Part shown: one piece after another, positions 43,079 through 51,492 of the stretch
Numbering within the stretch: position 1 is the first letter of the stretch
Layout of the letters: every line of letters begins with the position of its first letter
Assembly (NCBI RefSeq): GCF_000342165.1
Contig: NZ_AMRV01000001.1
Location: forward strand, 248,001 to 312,000
Direction: 5' to 3'
DNA from: Pacificimonas flava
GTDB taxonomy: Bacteria; Pseudomonadota; Alphaproteobacteria; Sphingomonadales; Sphingomonadaceae
Length of the DNA stretch: 64,000 nucleotides
Program-made: the position numbers and the translations under genes
Notes under the pieces: model-generated
The model's input: the letters and a program-made list of their open reading frames with translations, nothing else
Told to the model about the DNA's origin: nothing
The model's database searches: none

Positions 43079-44545
43079 TCAGCCGCGCGGCTCGATACCG
43101 GACATGCAAAGATATTTGATCTCCAGATAATCTTCGATCCCGTACTTCGAGCCTTCCCGGCCCAGACCCGATTGTTTGACGCCTCCAAAGGGCGCGACTT
43201 CCGTCGAGATCAGTCCCGTATTGTGGCCGACAATGCCATATTCCAGCGCCTCCGCCACACGCATGACACGCGCATAGTCGCGCGCGTAGAAATAGGCAGC
43301 AAGACCGAAAACCGTATCGTTGGCAAGGCGGATGCCCTCTTCCTCGCTGTCGAACTTGAAGACGGGGGCCAGCGGACCGAAGGTCTCCTCCGTGCTGACC
43401 TTGGCGCTCGTCGGGACATCCGCGAGCAAAGTGGGGGCATAGAAAAGATCGCCTTTCTCGCTCGGGCCACCCTCGACGAGAACGCGTGCGCCTTTATCGA
43501 CGGCATCGCGGCGATGCTCCTTGACCTTCTCGATGCCATCCTTGTCGATCAGGGGGCCGATGTCCGTGCCCTCATCCGACCCGTTTCCCACCTTCAGAGC
43601 GCGAACCGCCTGTTCGAACTTCTCCAGAAATGCGTCGTAGATCCCGGCCTGCACGTAAATCCGATTGGCGCAGACGCAGGTCTGTCCGGCATTGCGGAAC
43701 TTGCAGGAGATGGCGCCGGCGACGGCGTCGTCCAGATCGGCATCATCGAAGACCAAGAAGGGGGCGTTGCCCCCAAGTTCCAGGCTGATCTTCGTGATAT
43801 TGGCCGCACACTGCTCCATCAATTTGGAGCCGACCTCCGTCGATCCGGTGAAGCTGAGCTTGCGAACGGCGAAGTTCGAGGTCATCTCCCCGGCGATCTC
43901 GCCTGCGCTGCCAGTCAGGCAGGACAGGAGCCCCTTTGGAACGCCTGCTTCCTCCGCAAGCACGCACATGGCAAAGGCGGAGAGCGGCGTGGCGGTCGCC
44001 GGCTTGATGACCATCCCGCACCCCGCTGCCAGGGCCGGCCCGACCTTGCGTCCGATCATGGCACTCGGGAAATTCCAAGGGGTGATCGCGGCGCACACGC
44101 CCACCGGCTGCTTCAGGACAAATATGCGCTTGTCTGGCTGATGTCCGGGGATGGTGTCGCCGTAGATTCGTTTCGCCTCTTCACCGAACCATTCCAGGAA
44201 ACCGGCCGAATATTCGATCTCGCCGCGGCTTTCCTTCAAGGGTTTGCCCTCTTCGGCCGTCATGATGATCGCCAGGTCCTCCGTGTGCTCTCGCATCAGG
44301 TCGGCCCACCGGCGCATCACACCTGCACGCTCCCTGGCCGTTTTCGCGGCCCATGGCTTCATGGCCTCCTCCGCAGCAGCGATGGCCTTGCGGGTTTCCG
44401 ACGCGCCCATTTTCGGCACGTTCGCAATCGTCTCTCCATTGGCCGGATTGACAACCGGAATGCGCTCGCCGGCGCCGGTCCATTCTCCGGCAAGATAACA
44501 ATCCTGTTGGAAAAGATCGGGGCGCGACAGGCCAAGGTCGGTCAT
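43079..44545 (-). CDS. NAD(P)-dependent succinate/2-oxoglutarate semialdehyde dehydrogenase
   Basis: This is a 488-aa aldehyde dehydrogenase. The start motif QQDCYLAGEW, AAITPWNFPSAMIGRKVGPA, SFTGSTEVGSKL, LELGGNAPFLVFDDAD (general-base Glu) and the catalytic Cys290 in NAGQTCVCANR match the GabD group. GabD-type enzymes oxidise succinate semialdehyde; close relatives oxidise 2-oxoglutarate semialdehyde, the missing last step of the hydroxyproline pathway 21 kb away. ATG 44545 gives the usual start; further in-frame ATGs lie at 44575 and 44632. It stands alone, so its physiological substrate is uncertain. Confidence 0.88.
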   Translation of the reverse strand: MTDLGLSRPDLFQQDCYLAGEWTGAGERIPVVNPANGETIANVPKMGASETRKAIAAAEEAMKPWAAKTARERAGVMRRWADLMREHTEDLAIIMTAEEGKPLKESRGEIEYSAGFLEWFGEEAKRIYGDTIPGHQPDKRIFVLKQPVGVCAAITPWNFPSAMIGRKVGPALAAGCGMVIKPATATPLSAFAMCVLAEEAGVPKGLLSCLTGSAGEIAGEMTSNFAVRKLSFTGSTEVGSKLMEQCAANITKISLELGGNAPFLVFDDADLDDAVAGAISCKFRNAGQTCVCANRIYVQAGIYDAFLEKFEQAVRALKVGNGSDEGTDIGPLIDKDGIEKVKEHRRDAVDKGARVLVEGGPSEKGDLFYAPTLLADVPTSAKVSTEETFGPLAPVFKFDSEEEGIRLANDTVFGLAAYFYARDYARVMRVAEALEYGIVGHNTGLISTEVAPFGGVKQSGLGREGSKYGIEDYLEIKYLCMSGIEPRG

Positions 44546-44656
44546 GGAAGAACTTTCGCGGTTATGAGGAAACATTCTGTTCCACAACGGGCGGCGGCGC
44601 GGCGAGTTTCGCCGGGGTTCCGCCATACGCACCGCGCACCCGGACGCCGCGGGCGA

Positions 44657-45109
44657 CTACCGCCTCAGATTGCCCTCATAGATGTGCCAGGATGCCGGGT
44701 CGTCCACTGTTCGGCGGACCGTATAGGTGCCGTCATAGCCGCTGCCGGTCCCGTCGCTACGCAAGTCCTCGATATGAACCGGGACACGGACATGAACATA
44801 GTCCGCGACAGGTGCCGGGGCTCCCGGCTGGCCCACTTCGGCAATGGCAAGTTCCGTATCCTTGAAACCGTCGACAAAACGCCGGAATGCGGCGTCATCG
44901 GCGGCCGGCTCCTTGCCCCATAGCTGCCATGCGGTGGCGTAGTCGCGCCGGGACAACGCCTGGTAATAGGCCTCGATGACTGCCTTCGGCCCCTCCGCCC
45001 TGGCCCGTTCCGCCTCCGCCGTGGGTTCGCCTTCATGCTCTGCGGAGGACGTGCAGGCCGGCGCGCCGAGCAGACATGCGACCGCCAGCAGGATGGCGCC
45101 GCTGCGCAC
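44657..45109 (-). CDS. Small lipoprotein of unknown function
   Basis: This is a 150-aa protein with a signal peptide and lipobox (LLGAPAC, Cys19). A Glu/Ala-rich linker follows, then a compact domain beginning AVIEAYYQALSRRDYATAWQ. That opening is reminiscent of small NTF2-like or DUF4440-like lipoprotein domains, and the strand-rich end carries TYTVRRTVDDPASWHIYEG. GTG 45109 lies 2 nt after the stop of the upstream membrane protein, so they are cotranscribed. Function unknown. Confidence 0.7.
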   Translation of the reverse strand: MRSGAILLAVACLLGAPACTSSAEHEGEPTAEAERARAEGPKAVIEAYYQALSRRDYATAWQLWGKEPAADDAAFRRFVDGFKDTELAIAEVGQPGAPAPVADYVHVRVPVHIEDLRSDGTGSGYDGTYTVRRTVDDPASWHIYEGNLRR

Positions 45110-45111
45110 CG

Positions 45112-45339
45112 TCAGATGAGCCCACCACCGATGCTGATTCTGAGCAGCGCAACCAGCATGACGAAGATGTTAAAATTACGCCCGCTTTTCGACAGCGCCA
45201 ACTGACCGATGCCGGCTCCCACGACCGCCGCGGCAAGCGACAACCATGCGCCCAGCGCTCCGACGATCGGGAAGATGAACGTCACAACCAGAAACAGAAA
45301 TGTCACCAGACCAATGATAAGGGAGATGAGATTGAGCAT
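45112..45339 (-). CDS. Small two- or three-helix membrane protein
   Basis: This 75-aa protein is almost entirely hydrophobic. Helices span about residues 2-24, 27-50 and 55-72, with the basic loop SKSGRNFN between the last two. No family is recognised with confidence. It is followed 2 nt later by the lipoprotein gene, suggesting a two-gene envelope unit. An antisense frame across it (part of a 45076-45774 frame) was rejected. Confidence 0.7.
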   Translation of the reverse strand: MLNLISLIIGLVTFLFLVVTFIFPIVGALGAWLSLAAAVVGAGIGQLALSKSGRNFNIFVMLVALLRISIGGGLI

Positions 45340-45432
45340 GGCAGTCTTTCTGTTTCACTCTCTTCCTGTACGAAGACACTTAGAGGAGGCGGGCGCCGGT
45401 GCAAGGCAGGGCGCCGCAGTGGGAGACGCTTC

Positions 45433-45774
45433 GTGTTCGACAGCGAGTTGCTGCACGCATACCTGATTTCTGCCGCTCGCAATGGCGAAAGCGTCACGTA
45501 TTCGCAGGCTCTGGCATCGCAGGGCTATGCCTTTACCAGGCCGAAGATGCGCGCCCTGTGTACGCTTCTCTGCGATATCGACGCGTTGGGGCGCAGCAGG
45601 GATGAGCCGGAACTCGCGGTTCTCGTGGTACGCCAGTCCGATGGATTACCAGGGCAGGGGTGGTGGACGAGTGGCGGGGGCGACAATTACCAGGGGCCAT
45701 GGGTGGGGCCGAAAGCCCGCCGCCACGTCCAGCGATTGCAGGAGCGCGCCTTCACCTATTGGCAAAGCCGCTAG
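45433..45774 (+). CDS. Small conserved-looking protein of unknown function
   Basis: This is a 113-aa soluble protein from GTG 45433 with GGGAG upstream. It contains YSQALASQGYAFTRPKMRAL, a short DIDALGRSR segment, then ELAVLVVRQSDGLPGQGWW. The pattern recalls a small sphingomonad protein that databases sometimes label ribose-phosphate pyrophosphokinase, although it lacks that enzyme's PRPP motif. A function cannot be assigned. The longer in-frame extension to 45076 runs antisense through the membrane protein gene and was dropped. Confidence 0.65.
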   Translation: MFDSELLHAYLISAARNGESVTYSQALASQGYAFTRPKMRALCTLLCDIDALGRSRDEPELAVLVVRQSDGLPGQGWWTSGGGDNYQGPWVGPKARRHVQRLQERAFTYWQSR

Positions 45775-45786
45775 ACGCGTGGTCTA

Positions 45787-46662
45787 TCACTCGGCGAAGG
45801 TGTCGCAATCCGCCGCCTGACCAGAGCGATAACCGCGCAGGAACCAGCTCTGCCGCTGCTGCGAGGTGCCGTGCGTGAAACTGTCCGGTACGACGCGTCC
45901 CTGCGCCTTTCGCTGTAGCGTGTCGTCGCCGATGGCGTTGGCCGCGGCCACCGCTTCCTCAATGTCGCCCGCTTCCAGATATTGTGAATTGTCGTGGGCG
46001 AAGACGCCGGCATAGCAGTCGGCCTGCAGTTCCATGCGAACCTGAAGCGCGTTGCTTTGCGCCTGCCCAGTGGCTGACTGGGCGCGGCGCACCTGATCCG
46101 AAATGCCGGTTACCGTCTGCACGTGATGGCCGACTTCATGTGCCACGACATAGGCCGCTGCGAAGTCGCCGGGGCCGCCCATCTGCGCAAGCTGATCGAA
46201 GAAGCTCGTGTCAATATAGATGCTTTGATCGGCAGGGCAGTAGAAGGGCCCGACCGCAGCCTCGGCCACGCCGCATCCGGACTGACCGACACGGTCGTAG
46301 AAGTAGAGCATGGGTTCGGGATAATCCTGCCCCGCCTCTGCAAACTCAGCCGTCCAGACCGCTTCGGTATCGCCGAGCATAGTACAGACGAATGCATTGG
46401 TTTCGCTGAGGCCGCATGCGTCCGCAGCGCTGTCCACCGCAGTCCCATCCGCTGCGCGGGGCGGGGTGGGGGCAGAGACCGGTCCGCCCGCGCCGCCGAG
46501 CAGAGTCATCGGATCGATGCCGAAAACCAGCGCCGCGACCAGCGCGATGGCGAGGCCGCCGAGCGACAGCCCGCCCTTGCCGATGGGCAGGCCCGCGGTA
46601 CGCCGTCCGCCCGAGCGAAAGCCGACATTTCTGCTTTGCCGCCGTCCACGCCACTCGACCAT
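45787..46662 (-). CDS. Neutral zinc metallopeptidase (YpfJ family)
   Basis: This is a 291-aa protein of the putative neutral zinc metallopeptidase family (YpfJ). A basic N-terminus with GRRQSRNVGFRSGG is followed by one transmembrane helix (about residues 33-50). The catalytic domain has HEVGHH at 175-180, preceded by DFAAAYVVA, and a later acidic ligand region with ELQADCYAGVFAH. It should be anchored in the inner membrane facing the periplasm. Substrates are unknown. It converges with the small gene ending at 45774. Confidence 0.87.
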   Translation of the reverse strand: MVEWRGRRQSRNVGFRSGGRRTAGLPIGKGGLSLGGLAIALVAALVFGIDPMTLLGGAGGPVSAPTPPRAADGTAVDSAADACGLSETNAFVCTMLGDTEAVWTAEFAEAGQDYPEPMLYFYDRVGQSGCGVAEAAVGPFYCPADQSIYIDTSFFDQLAQMGGPGDFAAAYVVAHEVGHHVQTVTGISDQVRRAQSATGQAQSNALQVRMELQADCYAGVFAHDNSQYLEAGDIEEAVAAANAIGDDTLQRKAQGRVVPDSFTHGTSQQRQSWFLRGYRSGQAADCDTFAE

Positions 46663-46683
46663 ATCCGTCTCCTAAGCTGGCCT

Positions 46684-48213
46684 TTATACGAACTGCCCTG
46701 TCATACCGGGAACGCTGCGACTGCACAGGTCGAACTCACGCTCCTCGAGGCTCCGCATGTTCCAGGCGAATGCCGATGCCGTTCCCGGCCAGTTGTTCGG
46801 GATGCGGCCGTCGTGCTTGTACCAGGATTCGCAGTCCGCAGCCCACACGCTTCGGCCTAAGCGGCGCCGCAGAGCCTCGTTCCACGCCGCCTCCGCATCC
46901 GCGCGTACGTCGGCATATCGCAAATCCCGGCCCAGCACCGTGCGGATCATTTGGATGGTGAAATCCATTTGCCGCTCAGCGATGAAAATCATCGAATTGT
47001 GTTCGATATGGGTGTTTGGACCGTACAGGACGGCCATGTTCGGAAAACCGCTGACCAGCGTCCCCTTATAGGCATATGCGCCCTTCTCCCATTTGTCCCG
47101 CAGGTCCTGCCCCTCGAGGCCGGTGACTTCGACCGGCGCAATCGCGCTGGCAGTGTGGAAACCCGTGCCCCAGATCAGGATTTCAGCAGGAATTCGCATC
47201 CCGTTCGCAAGCTCGACCCCGGTCTGGTGCACACGCGTGACGGGGGCGGTGACCAGTTCGACATTCTTGCGCATGAGAGCCGGATAATAGTCGTTCGTAA
47301 CGAGCAACGGCTTACAGCCCGGCGGATGGCCGGGCGTCAACTTGCGCCTGAGGACCGGATCGGGAACCTGTTCCTCCAGATGCCGCCGGGCGGTGTTCTC
47401 CAGGCGCCTCGCCATCAAGCCACCAGGATTTCCAATCGCGCGATGGGCGAGCTCACGACGAGAAAATGCATAGGCGCGCAGCATGGTCTGAAGGATCGGA
47501 AACCATCGAAATCCGGTCTGCCAACCGTGCGAGAATGCAAAGTCCTTGCGGGGCACGATCCAGTTGGCGGATCTTTGAACGACGGTCAGCTGCCCGGCGT
47601 TTTGCGCAAGATGCGGGACATATTGGACGGCGCTTGCACCGGTGCCGACGGCAACGACGCGCTTGCCGGCAATGTTGGCGTTATGGTTCCAGCGGGCGGA
47701 GTGAAACTGCACGCCGGCGAAATCGCGCTTTCCCGGAACGTCGGGCACCAGCGGCCGATTCAGCTGACCTGTGGCAAGGATCAGGAACCTCGCAGTCCAG
47801 GAGCGTTCGCCGGATGCGCTGACATGCCAGAGCCCCTCCCGCTCCTCGAACACGGCGCCTTGCGCTTCGACATTGAACGCGATGTGCGGGCGCAGGCCCG
47901 TATCATCGGCGGCATCGCGGAAATATTCGAGGATCTCCGGCTGCGCCGCGAACATGCGCGACCAGTCTGGCTTTGATCGAAAGGAGTAGGCATAGACAGG
48001 GCTCGGCGTGTCGCAGCTGGCGCCGGGATATGTGTTTTCGTGCCAGACTCCGCCGACATCCGCGGACTTTTCCAGGATGACGAAACTGTCGATTCCCTCT
48101 CTTTTCAGCCGAATTCCAGCGAGGAGACCGGACATCCCAGCACCCACAATGATCGCCGTCAGTCGTGGGGCCATGTCGATGCGGGTGCGGGCAGAGGGGG
48201 AACCTTCATCCAT
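46684..48213 (-). CDS. Flavin-containing (Baeyer-Villiger-type) monooxygenase
   Basis: This is a 509-aa class B flavoprotein monooxygenase. The FAD motif IIVGAGMSGLLAGIRL lies near residue 20 and the NADPH motif VVAVGTGASAVQYVP near residue 190. The BVMO fingerprint FxGxxxHxxxW occurs as FAGVQFHSARW but ends in Asn instead of Pro/Asp. The YPGASCDTPS segment resembles cyclohexanone-monooxygenase relatives. Likely substrates are ketones or hydrophobic xenobiotics. Start is ATG 48213 or ATG 48174; neither has a good ribosome site. Confidence 0.85.
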   Translation of the reverse strand: MDEGSPSARTRIDMAPRLTAIIVGAGMSGLLAGIRLKREGIDSFVILEKSADVGGVWHENTYPGASCDTPSPVYAYSFRSKPDWSRMFAAQPEILEYFRDAADDTGLRPHIAFNVEAQGAVFEEREGLWHVSASGERSWTARFLILATGQLNRPLVPDVPGKRDFAGVQFHSARWNHNANIAGKRVVAVGTGASAVQYVPHLAQNAGQLTVVQRSANWIVPRKDFAFSHGWQTGFRWFPILQTMLRAYAFSRRELAHRAIGNPGGLMARRLENTARRHLEEQVPDPVLRRKLTPGHPPGCKPLLVTNDYYPALMRKNVELVTAPVTRVHQTGVELANGMRIPAEILIWGTGFHTASAIAPVEVTGLEGQDLRDKWEKGAYAYKGTLVSGFPNMAVLYGPNTHIEHNSMIFIAERQMDFTIQMIRTVLGRDLRYADVRADAEAAWNEALRRRLGRSVWAADCESWYKHDGRIPNNWPGTASAFAWNMRSLEEREFDLCSRSVPGMTGQFV

Positions 48214-48405
48214 GCGGCTAAGATAGGAGGGGCCTCGCCGACCGGCAAAGCCGCGACGGGGATTTGAAGCGGAAGAGGTTCGGACGAGACAATCCAGGCG
48301 ACATCACCCGCTATTATCTACGGCGCTGAGCCATGCCAGTTGTATTCTTGCTCATGACCGCCCATAATCGAAAGATGTTCAACGGAAGCGAAGGGAGGTG
48401 ATCCG

Positions 48406-48465
48406 ATGTCTCATGGTTCAGAGCAGAGGTCGGTTCAGTCCGTTTGGGAGGCTTCTGCCCTTTAA
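48406..48465 (+). CDS. 19-codon ORF with extended Shine-Dalgarno (leader peptide, mini-protein or sRNA unit)
   Basis: GGGAGGTGATC (48393-48403) is a near-complete match to the 16S anti-SD and lies just before an ATG. The ATG opens the ORF MSHGSEQRSVQSVWEASAL, ending in TAA at 48463. A strong hairpin with U tract follows at 48513-48550, so the unit looks like a self-contained transcript of roughly 150 nt. No family is known to me. The rest of the 48214-48704 region shows no longer gene. Confidence 0.4.
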   Translation: MSHGSEQRSVQSVWEASAL

Positions 48466-48512
48466 TCTGGGTAGGGTCTTCACGGTCGTCAAAGCCGACC
48501 GCTGATCCATGC

Positions 48513-48550
48513 AAGGGGTCTGACGCAAAGCCAGCGTTCAGGCCCCTTTT
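48513..48550 (+). terminator. Terminator hairpin after the 19-codon ORF
   Basis: AAGGGGTCTGA pairs with TTCAGGCCCCTT (one G-T pair), with an inner CGC/GCG extension around the loop, followed by TTTTATTT. The stem and U tract are those of an intrinsic terminator. It separates the short ORF from the fasciclin gene that starts at 48705. Confidence 0.75.
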
Positions 48551-48704
48551 ATTTCCGGCTGCGGTTGCGACGCCTGTCTTGTTCGTGGACATATTCCAAC
48601 CCTGCCGATGCGCAGAGCCGTACGCCCGCTCGGAACGATACGGGCCGGAAAGCGATTGCCTCCATCGAGGTCGAAACACGTCTGTTACAAAGAGGGAGAT
48701 TGTT

Positions 48705-49430
48705 ATGAAGATAAGAATGATTGCGGTTGCAGCAACATCGCTGCTCGCCGTCGCAGCCTGTTCGTCGACTGGCACCGACAGCGGAAACATGGACGGTGCG
48801 AGCGCCAACGCCGGCTCCAGCTCTTCCTCCAGCGCTGCTGCAAATGCCGAGGGTGTCATGGTCGGCGGTGCGGAAATGCTGCCGACGAACACGATCGTCC
48901 AGAATGCGGCCCTGTCGCAGGATCACAAGACGCTTGTGGCCGCAGTCAAGGCTGCCGGCCTGGAGCAGACGTTGAGCGGTCCGGGCCCTTACACCGTCTT
49001 CGCGCCCACAGACGCGGCCTTTCAGCGCCTGGGCGGCGTCGTCGATCAGCTGATGATGCCGGCTGCGAAATCGCAGTTGCAGGACATCCTCAACTACCAT
49101 GTCGTCTCTGGTGACATGAGCGCCGAGCAGATTATGTCTCAGATCGAAAACGGCGGCGGCACCGCCATGCTGACGACGCTGCAGGGCGGCGAACTGACCG
49201 CGAAGATGCAGAACGGAAACGTGGCCCTGACGGATGCGCGCGGCAATACCGCTTATGTCACGGTGGCCGATGCGAAGGCATCGAATGGGGTCGTGCACGT
49301 CCTGAACGGCGTCCTTTTGCCTCCCGCGCCCGCCAATCCGGCGCCGACCGGCCCGACCCCGGCGCAGCCGCAGGGTCAAATGCCGGCGAACACCGATACG
49401 CCGCCGACTGGGCCGGGCACGCAGAACTAA
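48705..49430 (+). CDS. Fasciclin-domain lipoprotein
   Basis: This is a 241-aa lipoprotein. Lipobox LLAVAAC (Cys19) is followed by a Ser/Ala-rich linker to about residue 50. A fasciclin (FAS1) domain spans about residues 55-205, with TLVAAVKAAGLEQTLSGPGP, YTVFAPTDAAFQRL, LNYHVVSGDMS and NGVVHVLNGVLLPP. A Pro/Thr-rich tail follows. FAS1 proteins mediate adhesion or surface binding. ATG 48705 has GGGAGA upstream; the in-frame extension to 48444 is rejected. A strong terminator follows. Confidence 0.9.
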   Translation: MKIRMIAVAATSLLAVAACSSTGTDSGNMDGASANAGSSSSSSAAANAEGVMVGGAEMLPTNTIVQNAALSQDHKTLVAAVKAAGLEQTLSGPGPYTVFAPTDAAFQRLGGVVDQLMMPAAKSQLQDILNYHVVSGDMSAEQIMSQIENGGGTAMLTTLQGGELTAKMQNGNVALTDARGNTAYVTVADAKASNGVVHVLNGVLLPPAPANPAPTGPTPAQPQGQMPANTDTPPTGPGTQN

Positions 49431-49454
49431 TCGCTGCGCAATCGTCATGAGTTG

Positions 49455-49495
49455 GGCGCGGACGCCGTTGCAGCGGTGTCCGCGCCACTTTTTTA
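49455..49495 (+). terminator. Terminator after fasciclin gene
   Basis: GGCGCGGAC (from 49455) pairs with GTCCGCGCC (ending 49486) with an inner GC-rich extension, followed by ACTTTTTTATT. A classic intrinsic terminator 25 nt after the stop. Confidence 0.9.
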
Positions 49496-49523
49496 TTCGG
49501 CTATGAGAGGGTAGCAACCAACA

Positions 49524-50063
49524 ATGCGTCTCTGCCTTCTCTTGCTGCCAACTCTATTCCTTCTGGGTTCCTGCGGGAATATCGACCTTCCTACGCCTGC
49601 GGAGCAGCAGGCGGCACGCACCGAGTTGCCCAGCGTTTTTGCCCCCGTTGCCTTGTCACGACGGAACGGGCAGTCGGTGATCGCGCTGCGCTGGGCTGTG
49701 AAGGAACCTTCGTTCACGGAAACGAAGTGGCGCTGGCAGGAGGTGGAGGTAACGGCGGAAGCCAATTCGGCGGGAACCACGGGCATTACGATCGCCCGAA
49801 CCGTTACGCTGGATCCGCGCGCCTTGTCGAAAACGGTGCCGGCCGCCTATTCCCGTGACACCTGGGCCTTGGAATTGCGTTGCGAGGACGGGCCGTGCAT
49901 CACCGAAGAGGTGACGAGCATCGTGACCGAGAACGGCGAGCGGAGTTTCAGCGAAACGGAGCGGACGACTTCCCGCACGCACCTTTGGCTGTTCGAGGAA
50001 TATCAGCCCAGAGACGAAGCGCTGATCCTCGTCAGAAGGGCGATCGGCGCCGCGCCGCGCTGA
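49524..50063 (+). CDS. Lipoprotein of unknown function
   Basis: This is a 179-aa protein with a signal peptide and lipobox (LFLLGSC, Cys17). A beta-rich domain follows, including SVIALRWAVKEPSFTETKW and WALELRCEDGPCITEE, where two cysteines may form a disulfide. No known family is recognised. It lies between two fasciclin-lipoprotein genes on the same strand, which hints at a shared surface role, but a terminator separates it from the first. Confidence 0.7.
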   Translation: MRLCLLLLPTLFLLGSCGNIDLPTPAEQQAARTELPSVFAPVALSRRNGQSVIALRWAVKEPSFTETKWRWQEVEVTAEANSAGTTGITIARTVTLDPRALSKTVPAAYSRDTWALELRCEDGPCITEEVTSIVTENGERSFSETERTTSRTHLWLFEEYQPRDEALILVRRAIGAAPR

Positions 50064-50144
50064 CGCTTGCAGTCGCTGGTGAGCGGGCTAGGCTTTGGAT
50101 CACGCCGGACCATGCCGGCGAACGATAATCCAGGGGAGAATGAC

Positions 50145-50732
50145 ATGACGAAATCCATCCTGCTCGCAGCGGCCTTGGGCGCGGCTGCAATGACCGTGTC
50201 GGCTTGCGATTCCGGTGCGCCTGCGGCCAATACAGAGACCGTCCAGACGGAGGAGGCTGTGGAGGAGCCGGCCGGCCCGCAGATTATGGAAGTTCTGGCG
50301 TCGCGCGAAGATATGGGAACGCTGACCCAATTGCTGCAGCAGGCAAATCTTGGCCCCGCGCTGGAAGGTGCCGCCGACGTTACCCTGTTGGCGCCCACTG
50401 ACGAAGCCTTTGAGAAGGTGGAGCCCTCGACGCTGGAATTTTTGAGTGACCCGGCGAATGCTGGCACACTGCGCAATGTGCTCGGTTTCCACCTTCTGCG
50501 ATCCACCATGACAGCTGAGGCGCTCGGCGCGTCGATCGATGGCGGCAGTCAGGCTGAGGCGACCATGACGACGTCGAACAACTACAGACTGACGGCACGG
50601 CGCAACGATGACGGCGATATCGTCATCGTCGATGAGAATGGGAATGAGGCGAGGCTCGTCGCAACCGATCTGGAGGCGGTGAATGGCATCGTGCACGTTG
50701 TCGACACGGTGCTGATGCCGCCAAGCGGTTAG
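50145..50732 (+). CDS. Fasciclin-domain lipoprotein
   Basis: This is a 195-aa lipoprotein with lipobox MTVSAC (Cys21) and an acidic linker. A FAS1 domain spans about residues 45-193: VLASREDMGTLTQLLQQANL, VTLLAPTDEAFEKVEPSTLE, VLGFHLLRSTM and VNGIVHVVDTVLMPP. It is diverged from the fasciclin at 48705 and lacks the Pro-rich tail. ATG 50145 has GGGGAGA upstream. Its last codons overlap the convergent DUF2721 gene by 4 nt. Confidence 0.88.
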   Translation: MTKSILLAAALGAAAMTVSACDSGAPAANTETVQTEEAVEEPAGPQIMEVLASREDMGTLTQLLQQANLGPALEGAADVTLLAPTDEAFEKVEPSTLEFLSDPANAGTLRNVLGFHLLRSTMTAEALGASIDGGSQAEATMTTSNNYRLTARRNDDGDIVIVDENGNEARLVATDLEAVNGIVHVVDTVLMPPSG

Positions 50733-51334
50733 GCTCTGTCGCTGGCGCCGGTGTCCGGACCCAGGGTTCGGGCGCCGGCCTCGCGCAGGCGCGGCCCAGC
50801 GGCGGCGCTCAGTGCGGGGGAACGGGAATCCTCCATCAGTTCACGGCGAACTCTTAGGGAGCGGATCGAGATCCTGGTTTCGCGCAGGAAATACACCAGC
50901 CCGACAACGATCAGGAGCATCGCCAGGACGAACAGGGCAGCAATCAGCGTTCCCAGGAGCGGGATTTCAACAAATGCTCCAACGAACAGCAGAGCCACGA
51001 CCAGCGCGATGGCAAGCGCGCTTGCGACGCAGCAATAGATCGCGCTGTGTGTCAGAGCGATCCGCTTGTCCAGCAATGGCAATTCGGCCAGCGCCCGCTG
51101 ACGGGCATCATCGTTCAGGCTTGCAAATTGCTTTTCCAGATCCCGCGCTCGGCTGACGACCCTGGCAAGTCGCGACGTCAGAACATTCAGAAGCGCGCCG
51201 ATGCCCGCAATCAGGAAAACCGGTGCGAGGGCCCCGTCGACCAGTTGGCCGATTCCCTGCGTGTCGGCCGTGCGCAAAGCCACCTCGGCGGTACTCTCGG
51301 CGACGCGTTCGAGAATTGGCTTCGGCGACATCAT
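50729..51334 (-). CDS. DUF2721 membrane protein
   Basis: This is a 201-aa membrane protein of the DUF2721 family. The N-terminal GALAPVFLIAGIGALLNVLTSRLARVV region holds a helix and the conserved Arg-rich loop (RLARVVSRARDLE). Two helices at about residues 95-145 follow, then the FLRETRISIRSLRV cytoplasmic segment. Function unknown. It is transcribed toward the fasciclin gene. Confidence 0.85.
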   Translation of the reverse strand: MMSPKPILERVAESTAEVALRTADTQGIGQLVDGALAPVFLIAGIGALLNVLTSRLARVVSRARDLEKQFASLNDDARQRALAELPLLDKRIALTHSAIYCCVASALAIALVVALLFVGAFVEIPLLGTLIAALFVLAMLLIVVGLVYFLRETRISIRSLRVRRELMEDSRSPALSAAAGPRLREAGARTLGPDTGASDRA

Positions 51335-51492
51335 GAAGGGCGCTTCAAGCGCTACCCGCTTTCGCCGTCAACGCATGGCGGCAGGCGAGGCCGCTTTTGC
51401 GACGAACCGAAGCGTTATTCCTGCACCCGCCGGGGCGCCGGGGCGTTTACCATGTGCCGGCGCATGAAGCCGGTATCGCAGGAGTGCGTATC

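Noticed and set aside
43172-44923. 583-codon plus-strand open frame opposite the aldehyde dehydrogenase
   Set aside because: Antisense shadow; the minus strand carries the complete aldehyde dehydrogenase motifs.
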